This document shows, piece after piece, positions 1 through 8,563 of a stretch of 64,000 nucleotides of DNA. Origin of the DNA: Deltaproteobacteria bacterium. Its GTDB lineage: Bacteria; Myxococcota_A; UBA9160; JAJDAL01. The notes beneath the pieces were generated by a model. That model saw nothing but the letters and a program-made list of their open reading frames with translations, had not been told where the DNA came from and did no database searches. Made by a program: the position numbers and the translations under genes. The stretch covers positions 310,001 through 374,000 of the forward strand of contig JAJDAL010000024.1 in the NCBI GenBank assembly GCA_029261875.1, written 5' to 3'. The stretch's first letter is position 1. The number at the start of each line of letters is the position of its first letter.

Positions 1-164
1 CGTTCCAGTCGCGGCAGCGCGGCCAAGCGCGCCACCCAAGGCTCCACCGCCAGGGCGATAGGGGCGAATTCGCTGTCGTCCACGTCGGCACCGACCACCT
101 CGCGCGCTAGATCGCGAAGCACCTGAGCGAGCCGGCGGCGGTTCTTCATGGGGGATTCCGACAT
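1..164 (-). CDS. Hypothetical protein, N-terminal part only
   Basis: This is the first 54 codons of a leftward gene that runs out of the window. The start is the ATG at 164-162; a second in-frame ATG follows five codons later. The visible protein begins MSESPMKNRRRLAQVLRDL and is basic, then acidic and hydrophobic. No motif is diagnostic. It is divergent from the IclR-family gene to its right, so both may share the 165-287 control region. Function unknown. Confidence 0.5.
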   Translation of the reverse strand, partial: MSESPMKNRRRLAQVLRDLAREVVGADVDDSEFAPIALAVEPWVARLAALPRLE

Positions 165-239
165 GGCGGGAGAGTACCCGATACGCCGCTTGCTCCGATC
201 CGCCCGGTGAAATAGAATCGTTCCGCTATACAGTATCTT

Positions 240-256
240 GTTCCGATATTTGGAAC
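240..256. promoter_or_regulatory. Candidate IclR-type operator
   Basis: The site GTTCCGATATTTGGAAC is an inverted repeat with 5-bp arms around a 7-bp AT-rich centre. A second GTTCCG half-site lies about 20 bp upstream (near 220). It is about 30 bp before the IclR-family start and between divergent genes, the usual place for autoregulation in this family. The link to this regulator is inference. Confidence 0.5.
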
Positions 257-287
257 AGTGAGAATCTGTCGAAACAAGGAATTTTCC

Positions 288-1040
288 ATGCCCCTCGAAG
301 CCCCGGGTACGGTCGAAAAAGCGATCGACATCCTGTTTCACCTGCACTCGGAACCCGCTCCGTGCGGTGTCACGCAGATCGGACGCGCCCTGGACCTTCC
401 GAAATCCACCGCCCATCGACTGCTCGCATCCCTCGCCCGACGCGGGTTGGTCGAGGGTGACGAACGCGGGCGCTACCGACCGGGCTTGGGACTCGTGGCC
501 TTGGGCCTGGGCGTCTTGGACCGGGATCCGGTGGTCGCACTCGCCCGGGGCCCGCTCGAAGACCTCGCCGAACGTTTGGGAGAAACGGTTTTTTTGACCG
601 CGGCGCGCCGCGGACGCATTGCGGTTCTCGACAAGGTCGAAGGGCGCGGTTTTCTGCGCGCGACGCCGCGCGTGGGAGAAGAAGTTCCCATTCACTCGAC
701 GGCCGTCGGGAAGCTCTACCTCGCGCACGCTCCCGAACTCGTGTCTCTGCCGTCCGGAACCCTGCGCCGCTTCACGCCGCGCACACTGACGCAACGGAGC
801 CAGATCGAACGCGCCGTCAAAGAAGCCCTTTCCCGGGGCTACGCGGAGAACCGAGAGGAATGGATTCCCGGGCTCGTGGTGATCGCCGTGCCGATTCTGC
901 GCAGCCGACAAATGGTCGGTGCCATCGCGGTGGCGGGCCCCAGCGCGTCCCTCGCGAAAACCGACACGCCGCGCAGCGTGGCTGCGCTCGTGCGAGCAGC
1001 CGCCCGCATCGCCGGCCAACTCGCGGGGAAATCGCAATGA
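288..1040 (+). CDS. IclR-family transcriptional regulator
   Basis: About 250 aa, the usual IclR length. An N-terminal winged helix-turn-helix (about residues 10-70, with the recognition-helix-like run LPKSTAHRLLASLARRGLV) is followed by an IclR effector domain (about 80-245, including HSTAVGKLYLA and the late WIPGLVVIAVPI segment). I chose ATG 288 over ATG 258 because AAGGA at 276-280 sits 7 nt before it. The gene overlaps the next one by ATGA, so it is probably co-transcribed with the aminotransferase. Family members sense small aromatic or carboxylic acids; the effector here is unknown. Confidence 0.88.
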   Translation: MPLEAPGTVEKAIDILFHLHSEPAPCGVTQIGRALDLPKSTAHRLLASLARRGLVEGDERGRYRPGLGLVALGLGVLDRDPVVALARGPLEDLAERLGETVFLTAARRGRIAVLDKVEGRGFLRATPRVGEEVPIHSTAVGKLYLAHAPELVSLPSGTLRRFTPRTLTQRSQIERAVKEALSRGYAENREEWIPGLVVIAVPILRSRQMVGAIAVAGPSASLAKTDTPRSVAALVRAAARIAGQLAGKSQ

Positions 1041-1900
1041 AGGTCTGGCTCGACGGGGAAATCGTCGACGGGTCCCTTGCCCGGATTCCCGTCCAGGATC
1101 ACGGCCTTCTGTATGGAGATGGGGTTTTCGAGGGGCTGCGGGTCTACGCGCGTCGGATTTTTCGACTCGAGGACCACCTCGATCGGTTGCAGGTGTCCGC
1201 ACGCGCGATCGCGCTCGAACTTCCCCTGCGTCGCGAAGCGTTGCGCGCCGTCGCGATCGAGACCGCACGCGCCTACGGAAAAGACGACGCGTACCTCCGC
1301 TTGTTGGTCACGCGCGGCGATGGCCCCCTCGGCCTGGACCCTACTAGCGCGGGGCCGGGTCGGGTGATCTGCATGGCCGACGACATTCGGATCTACACGG
1401 CCGGGCAACGCACGGCGGGCTTATCCCTCGTCACCGCGAGCGTTCGGCGCGCGCGTTGCGACGTGTTCGATGCGCGCGTCAAATCCCTCAACTACCTGAC
1501 CAGTGTGATGGCCAAGGGCGAAGCCGTCCGCCAGGGTGCCGACGACGCATTGCTCCTGAACGACCGCGGGCTCGTGGCCGAAGCGAGCGCGGCGAACGTG
1601 TTCGCAGTGTGCGGTGGGCGCCTCGCCACCCCTCCCACCAGCGAGGGCGCCCTCGAGGGCATTACGCGTCGAACCGTCCTGGAGGCTGCCGAAGACCTGC
1701 AGATCCCTTGGGAAGAGCGCTGCCTGTCGCGCGTCGACCTGCTCGGCGCCCGGGAGGTCTTCCTCTCCGGCACCGGCGCCCAGATCGCAGCGGTCCGCCA
1801 GCTCGATGGTCAACCCGTGGGAGACGACGATCGACCGGTCTTCGAACGAATCCGAGCCGCCTTCGCGGAGCGCACCCAAAGCCTCGGAACCCCGATCTGA
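1037..1900 (+). CDS. Class IV aminotransferase (BCAT/DAAT-like)
   Basis: 287 aa, PLP-dependent fold type IV, the family of branched-chain and D-amino-acid aminotransferases and aminodeoxychorismate lyase. Visible landmarks are the N-terminal QDHGLLYGDGVFEGLRVY, the putative PLP lysine in ARVKSLNYLTS, the EASAANVF phosphate-binding region, and a C-terminal FLSGTGAQIAAV segment. The start ATG overlaps the stop of the IclR gene (ATGA), implying translational coupling. BCAT-like is the best guess, but the substrate cannot be decided from sequence alone. Confidence 0.85.
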   Translation: MKVWLDGEIVDGSLARIPVQDHGLLYGDGVFEGLRVYARRIFRLEDHLDRLQVSARAIALELPLRREALRAVAIETARAYGKDDAYLRLLVTRGDGPLGLDPTSAGPGRVICMADDIRIYTAGQRTAGLSLVTASVRRARCDVFDARVKSLNYLTSVMAKGEAVRQGADDALLLNDRGLVAEASAANVFAVCGGRLATPPTSEGALEGITRRTVLEAAEDLQIPWEERCLSRVDLLGAREVFLSGTGAQIAAVRQLDGQPVGDDDRPVFERIRAAFAERTQSLGTPI

Positions 1901-1963
1901 ACCGCTGCGGGATTCCGAAATGGCTTCGAGTACACTGTTCGCCGCATTCGGAGGCATTCCCCC

Positions 1964-3160
1964 ATGGCATTCAGAGAGTCCCTACACGGCTTCGTCACGG
2001 CAATTTCCCGGCGCTTCTCCAAGCTCCTACCGGACCGAATCCCCGTCACCTTCGTGGGTCCCGACGCCACACGCGAGCTCTGCGAATCGATCGGCCAAAC
2101 CCGCCTGCGCAAAGTTCTCATCGTCACCGACGCGACGCTCGTCGACCTCGGTCTGGTGGGCCGGATATCCGAAAGCTTGAAGGACGCGGGTGTGGCGAGT
2201 TCGATCTACGCGGGCGTGCTGCCGGATCCCACCACGGAACAAGTCGAAGCGGGTCTCGCGCAATACAAACGGGAAAATTGCGACGCCGTGCTCGCTTTCG
2301 GCGGCGGGTCGCCCATGGACGCCGGCAAGATGATTGCCGCCATGGCGACCAACCCGAAATCCCTCGACCAGCTCGAAGGCATCATGAAGGTGAAGATTCC
2401 CCCGGCCCCCCTCTACGCGATTCCCACGACGGCGGGAACCGGCTCCGAAGTCACGGTCGCCGCCGTCGTATCCGACGCAACGACCCATACCAAGAAGTTC
2501 TTCATCGATCCGAAACTCTTGCCCCGCATGGCGGCGCTCGACCCATCCCTCATGACCGGCCTTCCGCCGCACATCACTGCGGCAACCGGGATGGATGCAC
2601 TGACCCACGCCGTCGAATCCTACGTCTCCCAGGCCTCCAATCCCCAGACCGAGGAATGGGCCGGAACGGCAATCCGCTTGATCTTCGACAATCTACCCGC
2701 GGTCTATTCGGACGGAAGCAATCTCTCGGGCCGGAAGGCCATGGCGCTCGCGTCCTACTATGCAGGCCTCGCCTTCACGCGCACGAGCGTGGGATACGTA
2801 CATGCGATCGCCCATACGTTCGGCGCCTACTACGGAACCCCCCACGGGCTCGCCAACGCGATCGCGCTGCCCCACGTCCTCGAGTTCTCGAAAGAAGCGG
2901 CCGAGAGCCAACTGGCGCGGATGGCCGACTTGATCGGCCTGCCGGGAACGACGGACCGGGAGAAAGCCCAGCAATTCATCGATGCGGTTCGCGATCTCAA
3001 AGCCAAGGTCGAGATTCCCGAAACCCTGGCTCCCTTGAAGCCCGAAGACATCGAGGGCATCGCCAAGCAGGCCGTCGATGAAGCACATCTCAACTATCCC
3101 GTGCCGCGCTACATGAGTCAGGCGCAATGCGAAGAACTACTGCAGAAGGTCGTCGCCTAG
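1964..3160 (+). CDS. Iron-containing alcohol dehydrogenase
   Basis: 398 aa, group III (FucO/AdhB-like) NAD(P)-dependent alcohol dehydrogenase. The nucleotide-binding motif GGGSPMDAGK lies near residue 113, PTTAGTGSE follows, and the metal-ligand regions are TGMDALTHAVE, GYVHAIAHTFG and GTPHGLANA, all intact. The first 25 residues are an extension before the domain. The stop codon overlaps by 3-4 nt with the stop of the convergent acyltransferase. Likely an oxidoreductase of primary or secondary alcohols; substrate unknown. Confidence 0.9.
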   Translation: MAFRESLHGFVTAISRRFSKLLPDRIPVTFVGPDATRELCESIGQTRLRKVLIVTDATLVDLGLVGRISESLKDAGVASSIYAGVLPDPTTEQVEAGLAQYKRENCDAVLAFGGGSPMDAGKMIAAMATNPKSLDQLEGIMKVKIPPAPLYAIPTTAGTGSEVTVAAVVSDATTHTKKFFIDPKLLPRMAALDPSLMTGLPPHITAATGMDALTHAVESYVSQASNPQTEEWAGTAIRLIFDNLPAVYSDGSNLSGRKAMALASYYAGLAFTRTSVGYVHAIAHTFGAYYGTPHGLANAIALPHVLEFSKEAAESQLARMADLIGLPGTTDREKAQQFIDAVRDLKAKVEIPETLAPLKPEDIEGIAKQAVDEAHLNYPVPRYMSQAQCEELLQKVVA

Positions 3161-4209
3161 CCCGAGACTCCGCTTTCGCCACGGCGGCGAAATACCTGCT
3201 TGCGCAATGCGCTCCCCAAGAGCGTTAGTAGCGCCGCCCCCGCGAGCAATCCTCCGACGTAGAGGAATCGCTGCGGTAGCGAACCGTTTTCGGGCGCCCT
3301 GCCGAACAGGTGCATCGCGTCGTAGATCAACATCTGGCCGAGATACAAACCCCAAGACGCGGTTCCACACGCCGCGAGCCCCTTCGCCAACGGACCCAAT
3401 CTTCGGAAGGCCGGCATGGCGACCAGCAACATCACCGTCAGTGGAACGTCGAGTAGACGTTGAACGCCGGATCGGACCAATGGGTCCGTGAGCTGACTAT
3501 GGGCGTACGCGCCCCAGAAGAAAACCAGCGAGGCGATCAAGCCGACCTCGACGCCGCGCAGTCGCGGAATTCGCGCGAGTGCGATCCCCGCCACCACGAG
3601 CCAGAGGTATTGCGGAGAAAAGAACCACCAATAGATCCATCCCTCGCCGGGCGCCGTATCGAAAGTCAGCGTCCGAAAAACGTCGGATGCGGGATAGGGG
3701 ACCAGGTGAATCCCAAACGTCACCCCGAGACTCAGCACCAGGCTCGCGGAAAGCCCCAGGCGATCCACCGCCGCGCGCAAGGCGGGAAACAGCAGGACCC
3801 ACTGCAGGATCAGCGTGACGAACCAGAACGTCCCGAGATACGGCGTATAGCCGATCAAGCTGGCGAGAATGTATCCGGGTCCGCGCGGCACCTCCGCCTG
3901 GGAGACGAATGCCAGGGGCCACCAGATGGCGAGAACCGCCCAAACGGGAATCATCAAGCGGACGAGTCGACCGCGATACCAAGCCGCCAGCGCACCCGCC
4001 CGTTCGCCCCGACGCCGCCACCACAGATCCGAACTCATCCCGAATAGAACGATGAAGATGGGAACCGCGCGATCGATCCCGTAGTCGTGCACCAGCGTAC
4101 CCACCAGGGGCCGCGCGTGGATGAACAGGACGCCGAGGATCGCGATGCCCTTGAGCCAGTCCAGTTCCGGGATGCGTGATCCGCCTTCTCCCGCTGCCGC
4201 TGCTCCCAC
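3157..4209 (-). CDS. Acyltransferase-3 family membrane protein
   Basis: 350 aa integral membrane protein with about ten hydrophobic helices. It begins with RIPELDWLKGIAILGVLFIH, the typical first-helix signature of acyltransferase_3 (OafA/NodX-type) proteins, where the conserved histidine ends the helix. Such enzymes O-acylate surface glycans or lipids. The start is GTG at 4209. It stands alone and is convergent with the iron-ADH, with stops overlapping. No glycan cluster surrounds it, so the acceptor is unknown. Confidence 0.75.
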   Translation of the reverse strand: MGAAAAGEGGSRIPELDWLKGIAILGVLFIHARPLVGTLVHDYGIDRAVPIFIVLFGMSSDLWWRRRGERAGALAAWYRGRLVRLMIPVWAVLAIWWPLAFVSQAEVPRGPGYILASLIGYTPYLGTFWFVTLILQWVLLFPALRAAVDRLGLSASLVLSLGVTFGIHLVPYPASDVFRTLTFDTAPGEGWIYWWFFSPQYLWLVVAGIALARIPRLRGVEVGLIASLVFFWGAYAHSQLTDPLVRSGVQRLLDVPLTVMLLVAMPAFRRLGPLAKGLAACGTASWGLYLGQMLIYDAMHLFGRAPENGSLPQRFLYVGGLLAGAALLTLLGSALRKQVFRRRGESGVSG

Positions 4210-4283
4210 GAATCCTCCGTGCTGGAGATCGAATTCTAGCGGCTGTGAGGCGCTCTACCCGAGAGTCGTTAGATTTCATCTCC

Positions 4284-5132
4284 ATGAAGATCCCGCATTA
4301 CTGGGCACAGGGGTCCGCCCACGAACTCGGGTCCGACGGCAAGCGAATCGAGGCCACCTGCTGGGGCTGGTCGGACTCGAGCGAAGCCGACGCGCGTCGC
4401 ACGGCGGAGGAAAGAGCGACGCGGGTCGTTCGCGCGCGCGCAAGCGGAACCCGGGGGTCGGCGGAGCATCGCTACGACTACCAAGAACGGATGCCGCACG
4501 AGGAAGTGATCGAACGCGATCCCGCCGGCTGCGCTCCGGGAAGCGCTGTGATTACCCGCAATGCGTACGGCGCGCGCATACTCAATTGCGCCGGGGCCGC
4601 CTTCGTCGACATCGACCTCCCCTACCCCACGCGAAGCGTTTGGGATTTCCTGCGCCGAAAGCCGCGTCCGGATCCGGCCCGCGAAGCCACGGCCCGCGTC
4701 GAAGCCTGGGCGACCGGGCGCGACCGGCGCCTGCGCTGCTACCGCACCGCCGGCGGATTGCGGCTGCTGCTGTTGCATCGGACCTTCGACCCCACCGCCG
4801 ACGAAACCCAACGGCTGATGGAGAGCCTGGGCGCGGACCCGATCTACCGGCGGTTGTGTCTCTGCCAGGAGAGTTTCCGCGCACGACTGAGCCCCAAACC
4901 CTGGCGGCTGGGGCTCCGGAATCCGCCCCTGCGGCGCCCCAACCCGGCAAACGTCCCGGGCACGCGTGCCCAGGCGGCGTGGGTTGCGGATTACGAAGCG
5001 GCTTCGCGCGAACGCAGCGTGTGTCGCCTGCTCGGCGAATTCGGCCGTGCGGATACGGACCCAGCCCTGACTCCGATCGTCCAGCTGCACGACGCCGCCA
5101 CCGGCGCGCGCCTGGAGAGCCCCCTCGCCTGA
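4284..5132 (+). CDS. Hypothetical protein, about 282 aa
   Basis: I do not recognise a family. The start ATG 4284 (MKIPHYWAQGSAHELGSDGK) is preferred over an upstream ATG at 4176 because that would add an arginine/leucine-rich run overlapping the divergent gene. The protein is soluble, arginine-rich, with no signal peptide or helix bundle. The segment GAAFVDIDLPYPTRSVWDF and the later GGLRLLLLHRTFDPTADET look like structured core. It precedes an amidohydrolase but is separated by a palindrome, so it is probably its own unit. Confidence 0.6.
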   Translation: MKIPHYWAQGSAHELGSDGKRIEATCWGWSDSSEADARRTAEERATRVVRARASGTRGSAEHRYDYQERMPHEEVIERDPAGCAPGSAVITRNAYGARILNCAGAAFVDIDLPYPTRSVWDFLRRKPRPDPAREATARVEAWATGRDRRLRCYRTAGGLRLLLLHRTFDPTADETQRLMESLGADPIYRRLCLCQESFRARLSPKPWRLGLRNPPLRRPNPANVPGTRAQAAWVADYEAASRERSVCRLLGEFGRADTDPALTPIVQLHDAATGARLESPLA

Positions 5133-5172
5133 CTCCGCGCGGGTTTCGCTCTCGGCGCGGGATTGGCCTAGA

Positions 5173-5191
5173 ATCTGACGCATCGTCAGAT
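5173..5191. promoter_or_regulatory. Perfect palindrome before amidohydrolase
   Basis: ATCTGACGCATCGTCAGAT is an 8-bp perfect inverted repeat around a 3-bp centre. It lies about 20 nt upstream of ATG 5210, next to the GGAGG ribosome site. Size and symmetry fit a TetR- or GntR-type operator that would block transcription or translation. The regulator is not identifiable in this window. Confidence 0.5.
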
Positions 5192-5209
5192 CTCCGGAGG
5201 AGCTGCTCC

Positions 5210-6460
5210 ATGCCCGAGAACGACCCCCAGCGCCCCTACACGGTCATTACCGCCGATACCCATGCGGGTGCCTCGGTGGAGATGTACCGCGAATACCTCG
5301 ACCCGAATTTCCGCACGGAATTCGACGCTTGGCGGAGTGCTTACAAGAACCCTTCCAAGAAACATCTGGGCGGGAAGAAGACCAAGAATTGGGATTCCGC
5401 GGAACGCATGACGGATCTCGAATCCGACGGCGTCGTCGCCGAAGTGCTGTTCCCCAACACGGTGCCGCCCTTCTACGACCGCGCGTACCACGTCTCCCCC
5501 ACCGCGAAGCCCGATCGCTACGCGCAATGGCGCGCGGGGACGCGCGCCCATAATCGCTGGCTGGCGGAATTCTGCGCGGAGCTTCCGGAGCGGCGGGCCG
5601 GTATCGGCCTGATCCACTTGAATGATGTCGACGACGCCATCGAAGACGTCGAGTGGATTGCCAAGCACGGGTTGCGGGGCGGCATCCTGTTGCCCTTGCC
5701 GGCTCCGGACGACGTTCACCTGAAGCCCCTCTACTCGCCGGATTACGATCGTCTGTGGGCCGCGATCCAAGACTACGACCTCGTCATCAACCAGCATTCG
5801 GGTCAGGGCGGACCCGACTACGGAACCGATCCGGGCGGCGATGCGCTTTGGGTGCTCGAAATGCCCTTCATGGTGCAGCGGGGTTTCACTCAGCTGATCT
5901 TCGGCGGCGTCTTCGAACGCTTCCCGAAGCTGCGATTCATCCTGACGGAATCCGGTTGCGCCTGGGCACCGGGCCTGTTGCGCCAGATGGACGGCATCCA
6001 TATGGGGATGAAGATGGGCATGATGGGCGAAGTCGACTATTCCCAGTCGAAGACACTGGCGGAACCGCCGAGCTTCTACGCCCGGCGCAATTGCTGGTAC
6101 GGCGCGAGTTTCCCTTCGCCGCGCGACATTGCGGGACGCGATTACGTGGGACTGGATCACATTCTCTGGGGAAACGACTATCCCCATTACGAAGGCTGTT
6201 ATCCCCATTCGCGGGAAAACATGCGCTTGGCGTTTTCCGATATCGACACCCATGAGACGCGGAAGATGCTGGGCGAGAATGCCGCGGCCCTCTACGGCTT
6301 CGACCTCGACACGTTGGCCCCCGCGGCCGCGCGCGTCGGAATCTCGCCGGAAATGGTCGCGGTGCCCCTCGACGAAGTCCCGGACTCCGCGTGCCCGACG
6401 TTCCAACGCGAACGCTACGAGCGCGCTCGCGCGGCCCGCAAGCGCGAAAAAGCCTCGTAG
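5210..6460 (+). CDS. Amidohydrolase family 2 metal-dependent hydrolase
   Basis: 416 aa TIM-barrel hydrolase of the amidohydrolase_2 (COG2159) type. The N-terminal TADTHAG replaces the common DxHxH metal motif. Further landmarks are the barrel strands RAGIGLIHLND, GLRGGILLPLP, INQHSGQGG (metal or catalytic histidine), LRFILTESGCAW, and the C-terminal ILWGNDYPHYEG with the catalytic aspartate. The start ATG 5210 has a strong GGAGG 9 nt upstream; longer in-frame readings run through another gene. Related proteins include decarboxylases and hydrolases of aromatic or acyl substrates. Confidence 0.85.
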   Translation: MPENDPQRPYTVITADTHAGASVEMYREYLDPNFRTEFDAWRSAYKNPSKKHLGGKKTKNWDSAERMTDLESDGVVAEVLFPNTVPPFYDRAYHVSPTAKPDRYAQWRAGTRAHNRWLAEFCAELPERRAGIGLIHLNDVDDAIEDVEWIAKHGLRGGILLPLPAPDDVHLKPLYSPDYDRLWAAIQDYDLVINQHSGQGGPDYGTDPGGDALWVLEMPFMVQRGFTQLIFGGVFERFPKLRFILTESGCAWAPGLLRQMDGIHMGMKMGMMGEVDYSQSKTLAEPPSFYARRNCWYGASFPSPRDIAGRDYVGLDHILWGNDYPHYEGCYPHSRENMRLAFSDIDTHETRKMLGENAAALYGFDLDTLAPAAARVGISPEMVAVPLDEVPDSACPTFQRERYERARAARKREKAS

Positions 6461-6479
6461 ACGGGGCGCGGCAACCGAG

Positions 6480-6770
6480 ATGGACGATGACATCTTCGTC
6501 GTACCGATCGAGGATTCCCTCGATCTCCACACCTTCACGCCACGCGACATTCCGATCGCCGTCGAGGGGTATCTCGAAGCGGCGCGCGAGCAGGGCTTTC
6601 GCGAAGTGCGTTTGATCCACGGCAAGGGCAAGGGCGTACAACGCGGAATCGTGCGAAAACTTCTGGCTGCAAGCCCGCACGTAGAACGCTTCGAAGAGGC
6701 TCCGGCGAATCGAGGTGCGTGGGGGGCGACCTTGGCATGGCTCAAACCCGTGACTGCCGAATCCGACTAG
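6480..6770 (+). CDS. Small Smr-domain protein
   Basis: 96 aa consisting almost only of an Smr (MutS-related) domain. The diagnostic LDLHTF (about residues 14-19) and HGKGKGVQRGIVRKLL (about 47-62) motifs are both present. Smr domains nick or bind branched DNA or structured RNA. It begins 19 nt after the amidohydrolase stop and may be co-transcribed, with no obvious functional tie. Stand-alone Smr proteins of this size are common in proteobacteria. Confidence 0.85.
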   Translation: MDDDIFVVPIEDSLDLHTFTPRDIPIAVEGYLEAAREQGFREVRLIHGKGKGVQRGIVRKLLAASPHVERFEEAPANRGAWGATLAWLKPVTAESD

Positions 6771-6786
6771 AGGGATTCGATTCGAA

Positions 6787-8070
6787 TCAGGTGCGCAGCG
6801 GGCGGCGGCGTTTGAGGGCGATGCGCGCGCCTTTGCTCACCTTGGCGAGCTTGACGTCCGACGCTTCCGGATGGGGCTCCGCAGCCGAGTCGATCGCGAT
6901 TCGAAAGGCCAGCTTCTCGCCCGGCACGGGATCGCTGGGAATCGCGCTGGCGCGCGGATTCACGGCGCGCGCGATGGAATCGAGCGCGGGATGGGGCGAA
7001 GTGCCCAAGTGGGCGAACCACGAATAGGGATCGCCTTCCTCGAAGGCCGGACTCGGGCCGAAGCCGATTCGCACTTCATCCTGTTCGACGCGAACGCGAA
7101 GATCCACATAGTCTCGCGGATGGAAACAGGGGTGAACTTGAAACACCTTGGCGATCGCCGTCGCATCCTCGCCCTCGATCGCGAGGGCCGCCTTCAGGCG
7201 CTCGGCGGTCAGCCCCGCGATGCCCGTCCATTGCTCGGTCGCAATTTCCCCCACCCCTTCATCGCCGAAGCGTTGGCCCACGCAGAGGAGAAACGAGCGC
7301 GCCAAGAGGTGGCTCTGAACGCAAAATTCGAGATTGGCGGTCACCAGCGCCGCGTGTGAAAAGTCTTCGAGCTGGCACTCGGGATCGAACGGCCCGCTGT
7401 AGTTCCGCCAGCCCCCGGGTTCCTCTTTTTCCGATATTCGAAGCGACAACTGCGCGATCTTGGAAGCACCGATACGCGGCAGGTTGGGATGCTGTTCGTA
7501 GGCCTGGCTGTCCTCGTCGATGAACACGCGCCAACGGCAGTGGGGAACCCGCTCGCTGGGAACTCGCGGAGGTCGGTGGATTGGACGGATCTTCGCGCAG
7601 GGATGGGTGGCCGCCGCGGTGGCGTCGAACGTCGGATCTTCGACGTCGTGACACATCAGCTTGACGCGCTCTTCGCCGAAGGGCTCGACGTCGAGCAACG
7701 GACCACAACACTCGAGCCAGAACTCCCCTTCCTTGGGTCCATTCAGATCGAAGCGGAACTCCATGAACTGGTGGGGCGCCCCGATGTCGAACTGGAGGTT
7801 CTTGAAGATGGTCTCGACGTCGTTGCCCTCGAACCCCAGGGCGCGTTGCATTCGCTTCGAGTAGAGCGGGCTCGCTCCCATCCATTCGTCGATGGAGACC
7901 TGCGTCAGTGCATCCATTCCGTGGCGCATCAACACGCGCGGCAGGCCGACCCGGTCCTGCAAGTGTCCGTTCAAGAGGAACTCGCGGCCGAGGTCCGCGA
8001 GCACCTGGCGGGAGAAGCTTGCGAGCGTGAGGTCGGCGTCGAACGCCCCCTGATAATCATCGCGAAGCAT
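6787..8070 (-). CDS. Hypothetical protein with internal duplication
   Basis: 427 aa, family not recognised. The chain seems to hold two related halves (about residues 18-125 and 240-345). Each begins with an FS-x-LV/VL helix leading to EFLLNGHL or EFCVQSHL, then EWMGASPLYSKRMQRALG or EQWTGIAGLTAERLKAALAI, then VxTIFKNLQ or ATAIAKVFQ, then an FR/LRVR strand. A linking segment carries CHDVEDPTFDATA. No signal peptide. It overlaps the membrane gene upstream by 14 nt, so the two are translationally linked. Confidence 0.6.
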   Translation of the reverse strand: MLRDDYQGAFDADLTLASFSRQVLADLGREFLLNGHLQDRVGLPRVLMRHGMDALTQVSIDEWMGASPLYSKRMQRALGFEGNDVETIFKNLQFDIGAPHQFMEFRFDLNGPKEGEFWLECCGPLLDVEPFGEERVKLMCHDVEDPTFDATAAATHPCAKIRPIHRPPRVPSERVPHCRWRVFIDEDSQAYEQHPNLPRIGASKIAQLSLRISEKEEPGGWRNYSGPFDPECQLEDFSHAALVTANLEFCVQSHLLARSFLLCVGQRFGDEGVGEIATEQWTGIAGLTAERLKAALAIEGEDATAIAKVFQVHPCFHPRDYVDLRVRVEQDEVRIGFGPSPAFEEGDPYSWFAHLGTSPHPALDSIARAVNPRASAIPSDPVPGEKLAFRIAIDSAAEPHPEASDVKLAKVSKGARIALKRRRPLRT

Positions 8071-8563
8071 TCGCTCCCCCCAAACTCTTCACCAGCAGCG
8101 GTGCCAGGCGCTGGATCGTGCGAATCACCGGAACCACCAAGAAGGCGAACACCAACCAGGCGGGCGCGTAGTAGAGGGTAATCCGTCCGCCGGAAAAATC
8201 CGAGGCCCAACCGTGGTCGTAATGCCAGGGCGTGAGTCCGATGGCTCCGTACCCAGCACCCCATCCCCACTCGATCGCGTAGATGAGTAGAACCGTCGCG
8301 GGCAAGCGGATCGCGGGTCGCTGCCAGCCCCGCCGCTCGAGGGCTGCCAGCAGCGGAGGGGCGAGGAAAAAGGCGAACACGTAGACGGGAATCATCAGGA
8401 GCGAGACGTGCCCGCGGAAACTTCCCGACCAGCCGGCGGAAACGCCCGTGAACACCAGCTCGGTTCCCAGACCGAATACGGTGAACAGGGCTCCGCCCAT
8501 CGCTCGCTCGCGCCAGGAGGGCGATCCGGGCGGTCGCGTGTCCGGTTGCGTCCCACTAGCCAT
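8057..8563 (-). CDS. Hypothetical membrane protein, 4-5 helices
   Basis: 168 aa with hydrophobic stretches near residues 24-45, 52-75, 85-105 and 130-150. The loop YGAIGLTPWHYDHGWASDFSG is rich in aromatic residues and histidine. It resembles short integral membrane proteins of unknown function in this kind of genome. It overlaps its upstream neighbour (MtfA-like, 8 nt) and downstream neighbour (14 nt), making a tight three-gene leftward operon. Confidence 0.65.
   Translation of the reverse strand: MASGTQPDTRPPGSPSWRERAMGGALFTVFGLGTELVFTGVSAGWSGSFRGHVSLLMIPVYVFAFFLAPPLLAALERRGWQRPAIRLPATVLLIYAIEWGWGAGYGAIGLTPWHYDHGWASDFSGGRITLYYAPAWLVFAFLVVPVIRTIQRLAPLLVKSLGGANASR

Noticed and set aside
1456..3081. 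541-codon rightward open frame
   Set aside because: Out-of-frame shadow across the aminotransferase and iron-ADH genes; composition is arginine/proline-rich and lacks family features.
5186..6745. 519-codon leftward open frame
   Set aside because: Antisense shadow of the amidohydrolase and Smr genes; no motif and no start signal.
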